A stretch of DNA of 7,549 nucleotides from an uncultured Blautia sp. Lineage in GTDB: Bacteria; Bacillota; Clostridia; Lachnospirales; Lachnospiraceae. Under the pieces are notes generated by a model, which saw nothing but the letters and a program-made list of their open reading frames with translations, was not told the DNA's origin and made no database searches. This document shows positions 1 through 5,478 of this stretch, one piece after another. How positions within the stretch are numbered: the first letter of the stretch is position 1; every line of letters begins with the position of its first letter. The DNA is taken from the NCBI GenBank assembly GCA_934394595.1, contig CAKRRX010000121.1, positions 1-7,549 of the forward strand. Direction: 5' to 3'. Made by a program: the position numbers and the translations under genes.

Positions 1-215
1 AAAATGGGTACTTCGCGCCGAAACAGCGCTTGGAAAATTTTCTGCAGAATGCAGAAATAAGACAATTTTTACTTTAGCATAAACGCTTTTTAAATGCAAT
101 ACAGAGCCGTTTTTTTCTTTTTTATAAAGAATCCGTTTATTTTCATTTCATTAATTTTCGATTTCTTTTAGAATTGCGACACAGTTTCCTCACAAATTAC
201 AGATATAATAGATCT

Positions 216-304
216 TGGATAGATGAAAAACCACTCTCTATCTCCCCCCTCAAAAATATAGGAAATTGGCCATCTGCATAACAGCGGATGGCTTTTCCTA
301 TTTT
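216..304 (+). ncRNA. Candidate small RNA with C-rich single-stranded segment
   Basis: A TATAAT box at 204-209 would start transcription near 216. The transcript would carry a weak hairpin (GATAGA 218-223 with TCTATC 237-242), then an unpaired CU-rich run (TCTCCCCCCTC, 241-251), and end at the strong U-tailed hairpin 259-304. The terminator has no visible protein gene to serve on either strand. Unpaired CU-rich segments are used by several Firmicutes small RNAs to pair with Shine-Dalgarno sequences, so that role is an inference. The weak point is the promoter: no good -35 box sits 16-18 bases upstream (TTGCGA at 174-179 is too far). A 12-codon frame from ATG 223 ends at 261 but lacks a properly spaced ribosome site. 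Confidence 0.25.
252..304 (+). terminator. Orphan Rho-independent terminator hairpin
   Basis: GCCATCTGC (269-277) pairs with GCGGATGGC (284-292), with one G-U pair. Below it TAGGAAA (259-265) pairs with TTTCCTA (294-300), leaving a 6-base loop and a U-rich 3' tail (301-304). The A-rich left flank (252-256) would supply a U-tail on the opposite strand, so it could work both ways. No gene in view ends here. Confidence 0.65.
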
Positions 305-403
305 ATGGCCACGAAAAGTTCACAGCTGCACTTTGCACGCCCCGGTTTGTGTATCATTTTGCCAGAATTTGGCCTGCACAGGCTGCTCTTCTGAAAGAAT
401 CTG

Positions 404-432
404 TTGCATTTCATCCCCCGGTCTTTTATAAT
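404..432 (+). promoter_or_regulatory. Promoter of arcC (housekeeping sigma type)
   Basis: TTGCAT at 404-409 and TATAAT at 427-432 are separated by exactly 17 bases, giving a predicted start near 439 and a leader of about 42 bases. The dyad GCCTGCACAGGC lies 20 bases upstream of the -35 box and the palindrome GTAATATTAC (444-453) just downstream of the start. Both are possible regulator sites of unknown identity. Confidence 0.75.
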
Positions 433-480
433 AAAGGAAATCAGTAATATTACACTTTTGACAGAAACGAGGTATCTCCT

Positions 481-1413
481 ATGAGCGAAAAAATCGTAGT
501 AGTTGCATTAGGTCACAAGGCTCTGGGCACCACTCTTCCAGAGCAGAAAATAGCCACGAAATCCGCTGCCAAAGCAATCGCAGATCTTGTTGAGGAGGGT
601 GCGAAGGTTGTGATCTCCCACAGCAATGGCCCACAGGTGGGAATGATCCATACAGCTATGAATGAATTTGGTAAGACACATCCGGATTACACATTTGCAC
701 CTATGTCCGTCTGCTCTGCAATGAGCCAGGGATATATCGGATATGACCTTCAGAATGCGATCCGTGCAGAATTCATCAGCCGCGGTATCTATAAACCGGT
801 TGCCACAGTCCTGACACAGACTGTGATCGATCCTTATGATGACGCATTTGCAGATCCGGAGAAAGTGATCGGACGTGTTCTCACAGAGGATGAAGCTGAG
901 GTTGAAGAGGAAAAAGGAAATTTTGTCACCAGGCTTCCAGAGGGCGGCTACAGACGTATCGTGGCAGCTCCCAGACCTCAGAAGATTGTAGAGATCGAGA
1001 CCATCCGCGCACTTGTGGCTGCTGACCAGGTGGTTATTGCAGCAGGCGGCGGCGGTATCCCGGTAATGGAGCAGGGAATCAAGCTTCACGGTGCCAGTGC
1101 CATCATTGAGAAGGATCTTGCAGCAGGTCTCCTTGCAGAAGAATTAAAGGCAGATACCCTCGTTATCCTTACCAGCGTAGAAAAGGTAAGCCTGAATCTT
1201 GGCAAAGAAAATGAGACTCCTATTGGACTTCTTTCCACAACTGATGCTAAGAAATACATAGAGGAAGATCAGTTTGCTTCCGGTTCCATGCTTCCGAAGA
1301 TTGAAGCAGGCATCTCCTTTGTAGAAAAAGGAGAAGGACGCACCACAGTCATCACAGATATAGCACATGCAAAAGAAGGTTTTGAAGAAAAGACCGGAAC
1401 TATCATAAAATAA
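481..1413 (+). CDS. arcC: Carbamate kinase family protein (ArcC)
   Basis: Cytoplasmic amino-acid-kinase-fold enzyme. Carbamate kinases interconvert carbamoyl phosphate plus ADP with carbamate plus ATP, usually the last, ATP-yielding step of arginine deiminase or related catabolic pathways. The 310 residues match the family length (about 310). Visible motifs are HSNGPQVG (47-54), MSQGYIGYDLQNA (81-93), AAGGGGIPV (187-195), IEKDLAAGLLAEEL (209-222) and GSMLPKIEAG (268-277). The ATG is preceded by GAGG at 469-472, 8 bases away. It appears monocistronic, with its own promoter and a strong terminator; arcA and arcB are not adjacent, so the pathway it serves cannot be read from context. One oddity: the first loop reads ALGHKALG (9-16), where classical enzymes have a GGNA-type motif. 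That variant leaves some doubt about the exact substrate. Family assignment is secure, in vivo direction is not. Confidence 0.9.
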   Translation: MSEKIVVVALGHKALGTTLPEQKIATKSAAKAIADLVEEGAKVVISHSNGPQVGMIHTAMNEFGKTHPDYTFAPMSVCSAMSQGYIGYDLQNAIRAEFISRGIYKPVATVLTQTVIDPYDDAFADPEKVIGRVLTEDEAEVEEEKGNFVTRLPEGGYRRIVAAPRPQKIVEIETIRALVAADQVVIAAGGGGIPVMEQGIKLHGASAIIEKDLAAGLLAEELKADTLVILTSVEKVSLNLGKENETPIGLLSTTDAKKYIEEDQFASGSMLPKIEAGISFVEKGEGRTTVITDIAHAKEGFEEKTGTIIK

Positions 1414-1421
1414 AAGAAATG

Positions 1422-1471
1422 AAGCCACTGCATCTGATTCCTGTCAGAATCGAAGATACGGTGGCTTTTTA
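1422..1471 (+). terminator. Terminator of arcC, possibly shared with the convergent gene
   Basis: GCCAC (1424-1428) pairs with GTGGC (1461-1465), continuing inward with minor mismatches through ATCT/AGAT and GATTC (1436-1440) with GAATC (1447-1451). The stem is followed by TTTTT (1466-1470). It starts 8 bases after the arcC stop. On the minus strand the hairpin is followed by a T-rich but interrupted tail, so it may also end the leftward zinc-ribbon gene. Confidence 0.85.
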
Positions 1472-1500
1472 TTTATCATGAAATTCCCTGACATATCCTT

Positions 1501-2211
1501 TTAGTGGGATGTAAGAATCAAAACTGCATCAGAAGGAGTGGCGCTTATAACTCCGATCATATCTCCTTCATTGAGGGTAATCTTCTGCTCTTTGTCTTCA
1601 TCCACTCTCATAATTCCGCTTTCCTGATTATCTCCGACGATCATAAACTGAATTTCCCCGCTTCTGCAGGATGCCATATAATGCCCTGCCGGAATCTCGT
1701 CTCCAGCTGTCAGAACATCTGCGGACTGTATCTCATACTGCTGGACTTCTGCGGTTTCAAATCCCACCTCCTGGATAATATCTCGAACTTCCGGAATTAC
1801 GGCGCCAAAGATACATAGCAGGATCAGCCATACCAGCTGCGGATGCTTTTTCTTTTCTTTGACACTTCCAGAAGTCTTTGTCTTATAAGAGCCACCTGCA
1901 TAGGTCCCTCTCTGGTTCACGTTTTTCTGGTTATAGGTAGTTTTCTGGTTGTATGTGTTCTTCTGGTTGTATGCGTTTTTCTTCGCAGAACTGTTTCTCT
2001 GGCTGGCAGCAGTTACGGGCTTTTTATCTCCTAATGGCACCTCTTCCTGGCGCATGATAGCACGTGCCTTGCTGGTGGCATGTCTGTAATGTTCACTTCT
2101 GTTCTCATTCAGATGATATAAAGTCTCATCATTTCGGTATGGCATTCCACAAAGCCTGCATCTGTTATTTGCAATCGGCCCTTCACAGACCTGACACCTT
2201 TTCCTCTCCAT
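1501..2211 (-). CDS. Zinc-ribbon membrane protein with hexapeptide repeats and an extracytoplasmic IPAGxY domain
   Basis: A 236-residue protein of unknown function. Cys6-x2-Cys9 and Cys18-x2-Cys21 form a small zinc ribbon. A basic, polar stretch follows, with a repeat tract (YNQKNT, YNQKTT, YNQKNV; residues 81-98) and a lysine-rich KEKKKH before a single membrane segment (about 125-140, WLILLCIFGAVI). The inside-positive charge suggests the zinc ribbon is cytoplasmic and the C-terminal part (about 160-236) is outside. That part contains AGDEIPAGHYMASC (169-182), resembling the small beta domain with a GxxIPAGxY motif that I have seen in many Firmicutes surface proteins. The ATG at 2211 is chosen because GGGAGG (2218-2223) sits 6 bases upstream; the in-frame TTG at 2247 has no ribosome site and would place this motif inside the gene. 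It has its own promoter. The architecture suggests sensing or signalling across the membrane, but no enzyme domain is visible. Confidence 0.8.
   Translation of the reverse strand: MERKRCQVCEGPIANNRCRLCGMPYRNDETLYHLNENRSEHYRHATSKARAIMRQEEVPLGDKKPVTAASQRNSSAKKNAYNQKNTYNQKTTYNQKNVNQRGTYAGGSYKTKTSGSVKEKKKHPQLVWLILLCIFGAVIPEVRDIIQEVGFETAEVQQYEIQSADVLTAGDEIPAGHYMASCRSGEIQFMIVGDNQESGIMRVDEDKEQKITLNEGDMIGVISATPSDAVLILTSH
1925..1978 (-). repeat. Three 18-base tandem repeats coding for YNQKNT-type hexapeptides
   Basis: Three in-register 18-base copies begin at 1925, 1943 and 1961 with the shared plus-strand core TTCTGGTT. A shortened 15-base relative (1910-1924) lies to the left. They encode the Tyr/Asn/Gln/Lys-rich linker of the zinc-ribbon protein. 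Such codon-phased repeats can expand or shrink by slippage without breaking the frame. Confidence 0.85.
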
Positions 2212-2217
2212 TGGCAA

Positions 2218-2223
2218 CCTCCC
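2218..2223 (-). promoter_or_regulatory. Ribosome binding site that fixes the zinc-ribbon protein start
   Basis: On the minus strand GGGAGG lies 6 bases before the ATG at 2211. It decides in favour of that start over the upstream in-frame TTG at 2247. Confidence 0.8.
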
Positions 2224-2270
2224 GGATACTGCTTTTCTTTTGTTCAAAAAATCCGTTATCTTTATCTGTT

Positions 2271-2299
2271 ATTGTATCTTTTTTATATATTTCTTGCAA
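2271..2299 (-). promoter_or_regulatory. Promoter of the zinc-ribbon protein gene
   Basis: Read on the minus strand, TTGCAA (2294-2299) and TACAAT (2271-2276) are separated by 17 bases. Transcription would start near 2264, about 50 bases before the ATG. Its -35 box is only 8 bases from the -35 box of the divergent asnA promoter, so a regulator bound between them could affect both genes. Confidence 0.75.
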
Positions 2300-2307
2300 G
2301 GTGTAAA

Positions 2308-2336
2308 TTGCCAATCTGGAAAATACCTGCTATAAT
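2308..2336 (+). promoter_or_regulatory. Promoter of asnA
   Basis: TTGCCA (2308-2313) and a perfect TATAAT (2331-2336) have a 17-base spacer. The predicted start near 2343 leaves a leader of about 30 bases, too short for a T-box or riboswitch. Regulation is therefore more likely at the promoter itself. Confidence 0.8.
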
Positions 2337-2372
2337 AAACCGAGATTAGCAAAATCAACAAGGAGGATTCCC

Positions 2373-3380
2373 ATGGAACAATTAAAAATTCCTATGGGCT
2401 ATCATGCAGACCTCAATCTTCATGATACTCAGGTAGCAATTAAAACTGTTAAAGATTTTTTCCAGCAGACTCTTGCCCAGAAGCTGAACCTTCTGCGTGT
2501 TTCCGCACCTATATTTGTAGACCCAAGTTCCGGCCTCAATGACAATCTGAACGGCGTAGAGCGCCCGGTCAGCTTTGATATCAAAGGTATGGAAGGAAAT
2601 GCCGAGATCGTACATTCCCTTGCAAAATGGAAACGTTATGCACTGAAAAAGTACGGATTTGCACAGGGTGAAGGTTTATACACCGATATGGTTGCCATCC
2701 GCCGTGATGAGGATGTAGACAACATCCATTCCATCTATGTGGATCAATGGGACTGGGAAAAGATCATTTCCAAAGAAGAGCGAAATGTAGAAACTCTGAT
2801 CAACACCGTCCGCGCCATCTACAGCGTCCTGCGCAAAACAGAGAAATACATGGCAGTTCAGTACGATTACATAGAAGAGATCCTTCCAAGAGAGATCGCC
2901 TTTGTTTCTACTGAAGAGCTTGTAGATATGTACCCAGATCTGACTCCAAAGGAAAGAGAATACAAGATCGTCAAAGAAAAAGGTGCTGTTTTCCTTATGC
3001 AGGTAGGAAAAAAGCTTACCAATGGCGAGCGTCATGACGGACGTGCCCCGGACTACGATGACTGGGAATTAAATGGTGATATCCTGGTATACTATCCGGT
3101 ACTGGACATTGCCCTTGAGCTTTCCTCTATGGGTATCCGTGTAGACGAAGTAGCACTTGACAAACAGCTTACAGAAGCCGGTTGCGACGACAGAAGAGAG
3201 CTTCCTTTCCAGAAAGCGATCCTGAATAAAGAGCTTCCATACACCATCGGAGGCGGTATCGGACAGTCCCGTATCTGTATGTTCTTCCTGCGCAAGGCCC
3301 ATATCGGAGAAGTACATGTTTCCCTGTGGCCAAAGGAAATGCAGGAAGAAGCTGCAAAGGGCGGTATCCCGCTTCTGTAA
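2373..3380 (+). CDS. asnA: Aspartate-ammonia ligase (asparagine synthetase A)
   Basis: Cytoplasmic enzyme that makes asparagine from aspartate and ammonia, converting ATP to AMP and pyrophosphate. It belongs to the class II aminoacyl-tRNA-synthetase-like fold. The 335 residues match the family (E. coli AsnA 330). The conserved blocks are all present: HSLAKWKR (81-88), EGLYTDM (100-106), HSIYVDQWDWE (119-129), RAPDYDDW (224-231), LNGDILV (233-239), ELSSMGIRVD (249-258) and TIGGGIGQSR (291-300). The start is clear, with AGGAGG at 2361-2366 six bases before the ATG. A tandem-CBS gene follows after 26 bases with no terminator between, so the two are probably cotranscribed. No truncation or missing block is seen. 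Confidence 0.97.
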   Translation: MEQLKIPMGYHADLNLHDTQVAIKTVKDFFQQTLAQKLNLLRVSAPIFVDPSSGLNDNLNGVERPVSFDIKGMEGNAEIVHSLAKWKRYALKKYGFAQGEGLYTDMVAIRRDEDVDNIHSIYVDQWDWEKIISKEERNVETLINTVRAIYSVLRKTEKYMAVQYDYIEEILPREIAFVSTEELVDMYPDLTPKEREYKIVKEKGAVFLMQVGKKLTNGERHDGRAPDYDDWELNGDILVYYPVLDIALELSSMGIRVDEVALDKQLTEAGCDDRRELPFQKAILNKELPYTIGGGIGQSRICMFFLRKAHIGEVHVSLWPKEMQEEAAKGGIPLL

Positions 3381-3393
3381 ATCCATCTACGAA

Positions 3394-3400
3394 ACGAGGG
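3394..3400 (+). promoter_or_regulatory. Ribosome binding site supporting a TTG start for the CBS protein
   Basis: ACGAGGG lies 6 bases before TTG 3407-3409. An earlier in-frame ATG at 3326 lies inside asnA, would overlap it by 55 bases and add 27 residues that do not belong to the CBS fold. This site supports the later, non-AUG start. Confidence 0.75.
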
Positions 3401-3406
3401 ATCAAA

Positions 3407-3829
3407 TTGAATATACTTTTTTTCCTGACACCGAAAAGTGAGGTTGCTTACATTTTCGAAAATGAAACTCTTCGCCAGACTCTGGAAAAGATGGAACACC
3501 GCAAATTTTCCTGTATTCCCATTTTGAATCCAGACGGGCGGTACATTGGCACCATCTCTGAGGGAGATCTGCTCTGGAGAATGAAGCACCTGGATCTTAC
3601 CGATATCAAAGCTACAGAGGATATCCCGGTAATGGCAGTTCCAAGAAGAGCCACTTACAAACCAGTTCATGTAAACTGTGACATGGAGGATCTTCTCGAC
3701 CGAGCCATCAACCAGAACTTTGTTCCTGTCATTGATGACCAGGATCACTTTATCGGAATCGTCACCAGAAAAGAAATCATTAAATATTGCTACAATGAAT
3801 TAAAGAAAAATACAGATTCTTCCCATTAG
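3407..3829 (+). CDS. Small stand-alone tandem CBS-domain protein
   Basis: A 140-residue soluble protein made only of two CBS motifs (about 6-60 and 74-128). CBS pairs form a Bateman module that usually binds adenine nucleotides or related ligands and controls a partner protein. Supporting features are a hydrophobic start (MNILFFLTPK), IPILNPDGRYIGTISEGDLL (37-56) in the first repeat and FVPVIDDQDHFIGIVTRKEI (105-124) in the second, both with the usual strand-turn-strand followed by a helix. The start is TTG, justified by the ribosome site at 3394-3400 and by the N-terminus I associate with Lachnospiraceae homologues. No enzyme, DNA-binding or membrane domain is attached. Being directly behind asnA, which produces AMP, it might sense adenylate state, but that link is inference. 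Confidence 0.88.
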   Translation: MNILFFLTPKSEVAYIFENETLRQTLEKMEHRKFSCIPILNPDGRYIGTISEGDLLWRMKHLDLTDIKATEDIPVMAVPRRATYKPVHVNCDMEDLLDRAINQNFVPVIDDQDHFIGIVTRKEIIKYCYNELKKNTDSSH

Positions 3830-3873
3830 AGATTTTCTGTAGCAAAAAGATCAGTGAAATTTTCCACTGTATC

Positions 3874-3918
3874 AAAAAGCCCCTGTGTTCCGTTTTTCAC
3901 GGTGACACAGGGGTTTTT
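3874..3918. terminator. Bidirectional terminator between the asnA-CBS unit and the transporter operon
   Basis: CCCCTGTGT (3880-3888) pairs with ACACAGGGG (3905-3913), with a further CCG/CGG pair inside (3890-3892 with 3900-3902). AAAAA on the left (3874-3878) and TTTTT on the right (3914-3918) make it work on both strands. It ends the CBS gene in one direction and the ABC ATPase gene in the other. A smaller hairpin without a U-tail (CAGTG 3852-3856 with CACTG 3865-3869) precedes it. Confidence 0.92.
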
Positions 3919-3932
3919 ATATTCGTTTATTT

Positions 3933-4679
3933 TTAAAGAACCTTGGATAAAAATTCTTTCAGACGAGGATTCTTTGGATTTTCGAAAAACTCCTTCGGGG
4001 AATTCTCTTCCTGGATCTTACCATCATCAATAAACAGCACTCTGGTGGCAACCTCTCTTGCAAATCCCATCTCATGGGTAACCACTACCATGGTCATACC
4101 ACTATGTGCCAGCTCCTTCATAAGCTCCAGAACCTCTCCTACCATCTCCGGGTCCAGAGCTGAGGTCGGTTCATCAAAAAGCATGACATCCGGATTCATA
4201 GCCAGGGATCTTGCAATGGCAATACGCTGTTTCTGTCCTCCGGAAAGCATATCCGGATAAGATTCTGCCTTATCAGGAAGACCTACACGCGCAAGAAGTT
4301 CATCAGCCTTTTTGGAAGCTTCCTCTTTTGTCATCAGCTTCAGGGCAACAGGCGCCATCATGATATTCTGCTTTACGGTTTTGTGCGGAAAAAGATTAAA
4401 CTGCTGGAACACCATTCCGATCTTCTGGCGGTGACGGTTAATATCTACCTTGGGATCTGTGATATCTGTTCCTTCAAATAAAATTCTCCCCCCTGTAGGC
4501 ACCTCCAAAAGGTTCAGGGAACGAAGAAATGTGGATTTACCGGAGCCGGAGGGGCCGATGATCGCTACCACTTCACCCTGGCAGATATCAGTGGAAATCC
4601 CATCCAGTACCTGGTTTGCTCCAAATGCTTTTTTCAGATCCTGTACCTGGATCAAAACTTTACTTTTATCAACGCTCAC
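3933..4679 (-). CDS. Polar amino-acid ABC transporter, ATP-binding protein (GlnQ/ArtM-type)
   Basis: The 248-residue cytoplasmic ATPase that powers the amino-acid importer encoded just upstream. All nucleotide-binding motifs are intact: Walker [10 protein letters not shown] (42-50), Q-loop FQQFNLFPH (91-99), signature LSGGQKQR (145-152), Walker [15 protein letters not shown] (165-178) and H-loop His202. Length and the FQQFNLFPH motif are typical of the polar amino-acid uptake subfamily. The start is GTG at 4679, which overlaps the permease stop by 11 bases. A GAGAGGAG-like site lies in the permease end about 11 bases upstream, so translation is probably coupled to the permease. It is the last gene of the operon and ends at the bidirectional terminator 3874-3918. 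Substrate cannot be told from the ATPase. Confidence 0.96.
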   Translation of the reverse strand: MSVDKSKVLIQVQDLKKAFGANQVLDGISTDICQGEVVAIIGPSGSGKSTFLRSLNLLEVPTGGRILFEGTDITDPKVDINRHRQKIGMVFQQFNLFPHKTVKQNIMMAPVALKLMTKEEASKKADELLARVGLPDKAESYPDMLSGGQKQRIAIARSLAMNPDVMLFDEPTSALDPEMVGEVLELMKELAHSGMTMVVVTHEMGFAREVATRVLFIDDGKIQEENSPKEFFENPKNPRLKEFLSKVL

Positions 4680-5361
4680 TGGTTCTCAGTCTCCTCTCCA
4701 GTTTATTCATAAAGAAGGTCAATACCATAACTACGATCAGATAAATCGCCGCAGCAGCCAGAAGCGGCATGAATGCATTGTAGGTACGGCTCTGGATCAG
4801 CATTGCTCCCTTGGTCAGATCCATCATGCCGATATAACCGATGATGGAGGTTTCCTTGATCAGCACAATAAATTCATTTACCAGTGCCGGAAGGACATTT
4901 TTAAATGCCTGGGGAATGATGATCAGGCGCATAGTCTGTGTAAAATTCAGTCCCAGGCTGCGGCCTGCCTCTGTCTGTCCCTGATCAATAGACATGATTC
5001 CGGAACGGACGATTTCTGCAACATAAGCACCGGAATTAATACCAAAAGCCAGACTTCCCACCAGGATCTCATTAACACTTACAGAACCAAAAATAACAAA
5101 GTTCATGATCAGAAGCTGGATCACAGTAGGTGTTCCACGGATCACAGTCAGATAAACCCTGCAGATGGCATTTGCAATTTTAAAATTCCCTGATTTATCA
5201 TGGGAGGAACGGATGATTGCCACAAGAAAACCGATACAGATACCGATCAGAAGTGCAAACACCGTGATGATCATAGTATTTTTCAGACCATCCAACAACC
5301 ATGTATACCGGTTGTCTTTAATAAAATTGAGATAAAAATCGTGTCCAAATTTTTCAAACAT
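4669..5361 (-). CDS. Polar amino-acid ABC transporter, permease protein
   Basis: A 230-residue membrane protein of the HisM/GlnP-type permease family, which dimerises to form the import channel. Hydrophobic segments lie at about 29-50, 80-110, 158-180 and 197-217. [17 protein letters not shown] (68-84) is the family hallmark, and the EAA loop that contacts the ATPase is [20 protein letters not shown] (131-150). The start at 5361 (MFEKFGHDF) has AAGGA 8-9 bases upstream. A longer frame to 5448 would read through the intercistronic hairpin and adds residues not typical of the family. It follows the binding-protein gene with a 117-base gap containing a terminator, and overlaps the ATPase gene. 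There is only one permease gene, so a homodimer is expected. Confidence 0.95.
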   Translation of the reverse strand: MFEKFGHDFYLNFIKDNRYTWLLDGLKNTMIITVFALLIGICIGFLVAIIRSSHDKSGNFKIANAICRVYLTVIRGTPTVIQLLIMNFVIFGSVSVNEILVGSLAFGINSGAYVAEIVRSGIMSIDQGQTEAGRSLGLNFTQTMRLIIIPQAFKNVLPALVNEFIVLIKETSIIGYIGMMDLTKGAMLIQSRTYNAFMPLLAAAAIYLIVVMVLTFFMNKLERRLRTSER

Positions 5362-5400
5362 AGTTTTTTCCTTTTTATTTACCAAACATGCCCTGATATG

Positions 5401-5459
5401 AAAAACTGTCAGAAAAGTGTGCTGACCAATCTGTATCAGCCAGCACACCAGTCTGACAG
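5401..5459 (-). terminator. Intercistronic terminator between binding-protein and permease genes
   Basis: CTGTCAGA (5406-5413) pairs with TCTGACAG (5452-5459), and inside it GTGTGCTG (5417-5424) pairs with CAGCACAC (5441-5448), separated by a 3x3 internal loop. Read leftward, the stem is followed by TTTTT (complement of 5401-5405). It starts 19 bases after the binding-protein stop. No promoter is visible before the permease, so the permease and ATPase likely depend on partial read-through. This would give much more binding protein than transporter, a known arrangement in ABC importer operons. Confidence 0.85.
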
Positions 5460-5478
5460 CTTATACTGCATTTCTCTA

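Larger units (their letters stand above)
1..480. other. Left-edge intergenic region without a convincing protein gene
   Basis: No reading frame here has both a plausible start with a ribosome site and a recognisable product. The first 180 bases are AT-rich with T-runs around 111-123 and a small hairpin (TTTCTGC 39-45 with GCAGAAA 51-57). Positions 204-304 hold a TATAAT box followed by a U-tailed hairpin, described separately as a possible small RNA. GCCTGCACAGGC at 372-383 is a short dyad just upstream of the arcC -35 box. GTAATATTAC at 444-453 is a perfect 10-base palindrome between the predicted arcC transcript start and its ribosome site. Either dyad could be an operator, but nothing identifies a regulator. 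The gene left of the window is not visible. Confidence 0.6.

Noticed and set aside
223..261. Twelve-codon frame (ATG to TAG) just before the orphan terminator, possible leader peptide
   Set aside because: There is no ribosome site at proper distance, no run of a regulatory amino acid, and no gene closely downstream for attenuation.
298..414. Minus-strand frame of 38 codons ending in the orphan hairpin
   Set aside because: It has a G-run directly against the ATG rather than a spaced ribosome site, and its product has no recognisable features. The stop falls inside the terminator stem by chance.
508..1089. Long minus-strand frame inside arcC, and similar long antisense frames inside asnA, dapF and the transporter genes
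   Set aside because: They are cysteine- and histidine-rich shadows of well-conserved genes on the other strand, without ribosome sites or domain patterns.
3326..3406. Upstream ATG extension of the CBS protein overlapping asnA
   Set aside because: The extra 27 residues lie inside asnA in another frame, lack a CBS-type pattern, and the TTG at 3407 has a well-spaced ribosome site.
5362..5448. N-terminal extension of the permease frame
   Set aside because: It translates the intercistronic terminator and adds 29 residues unlike the family. The internal ATG at 5361 has a ribosome site.
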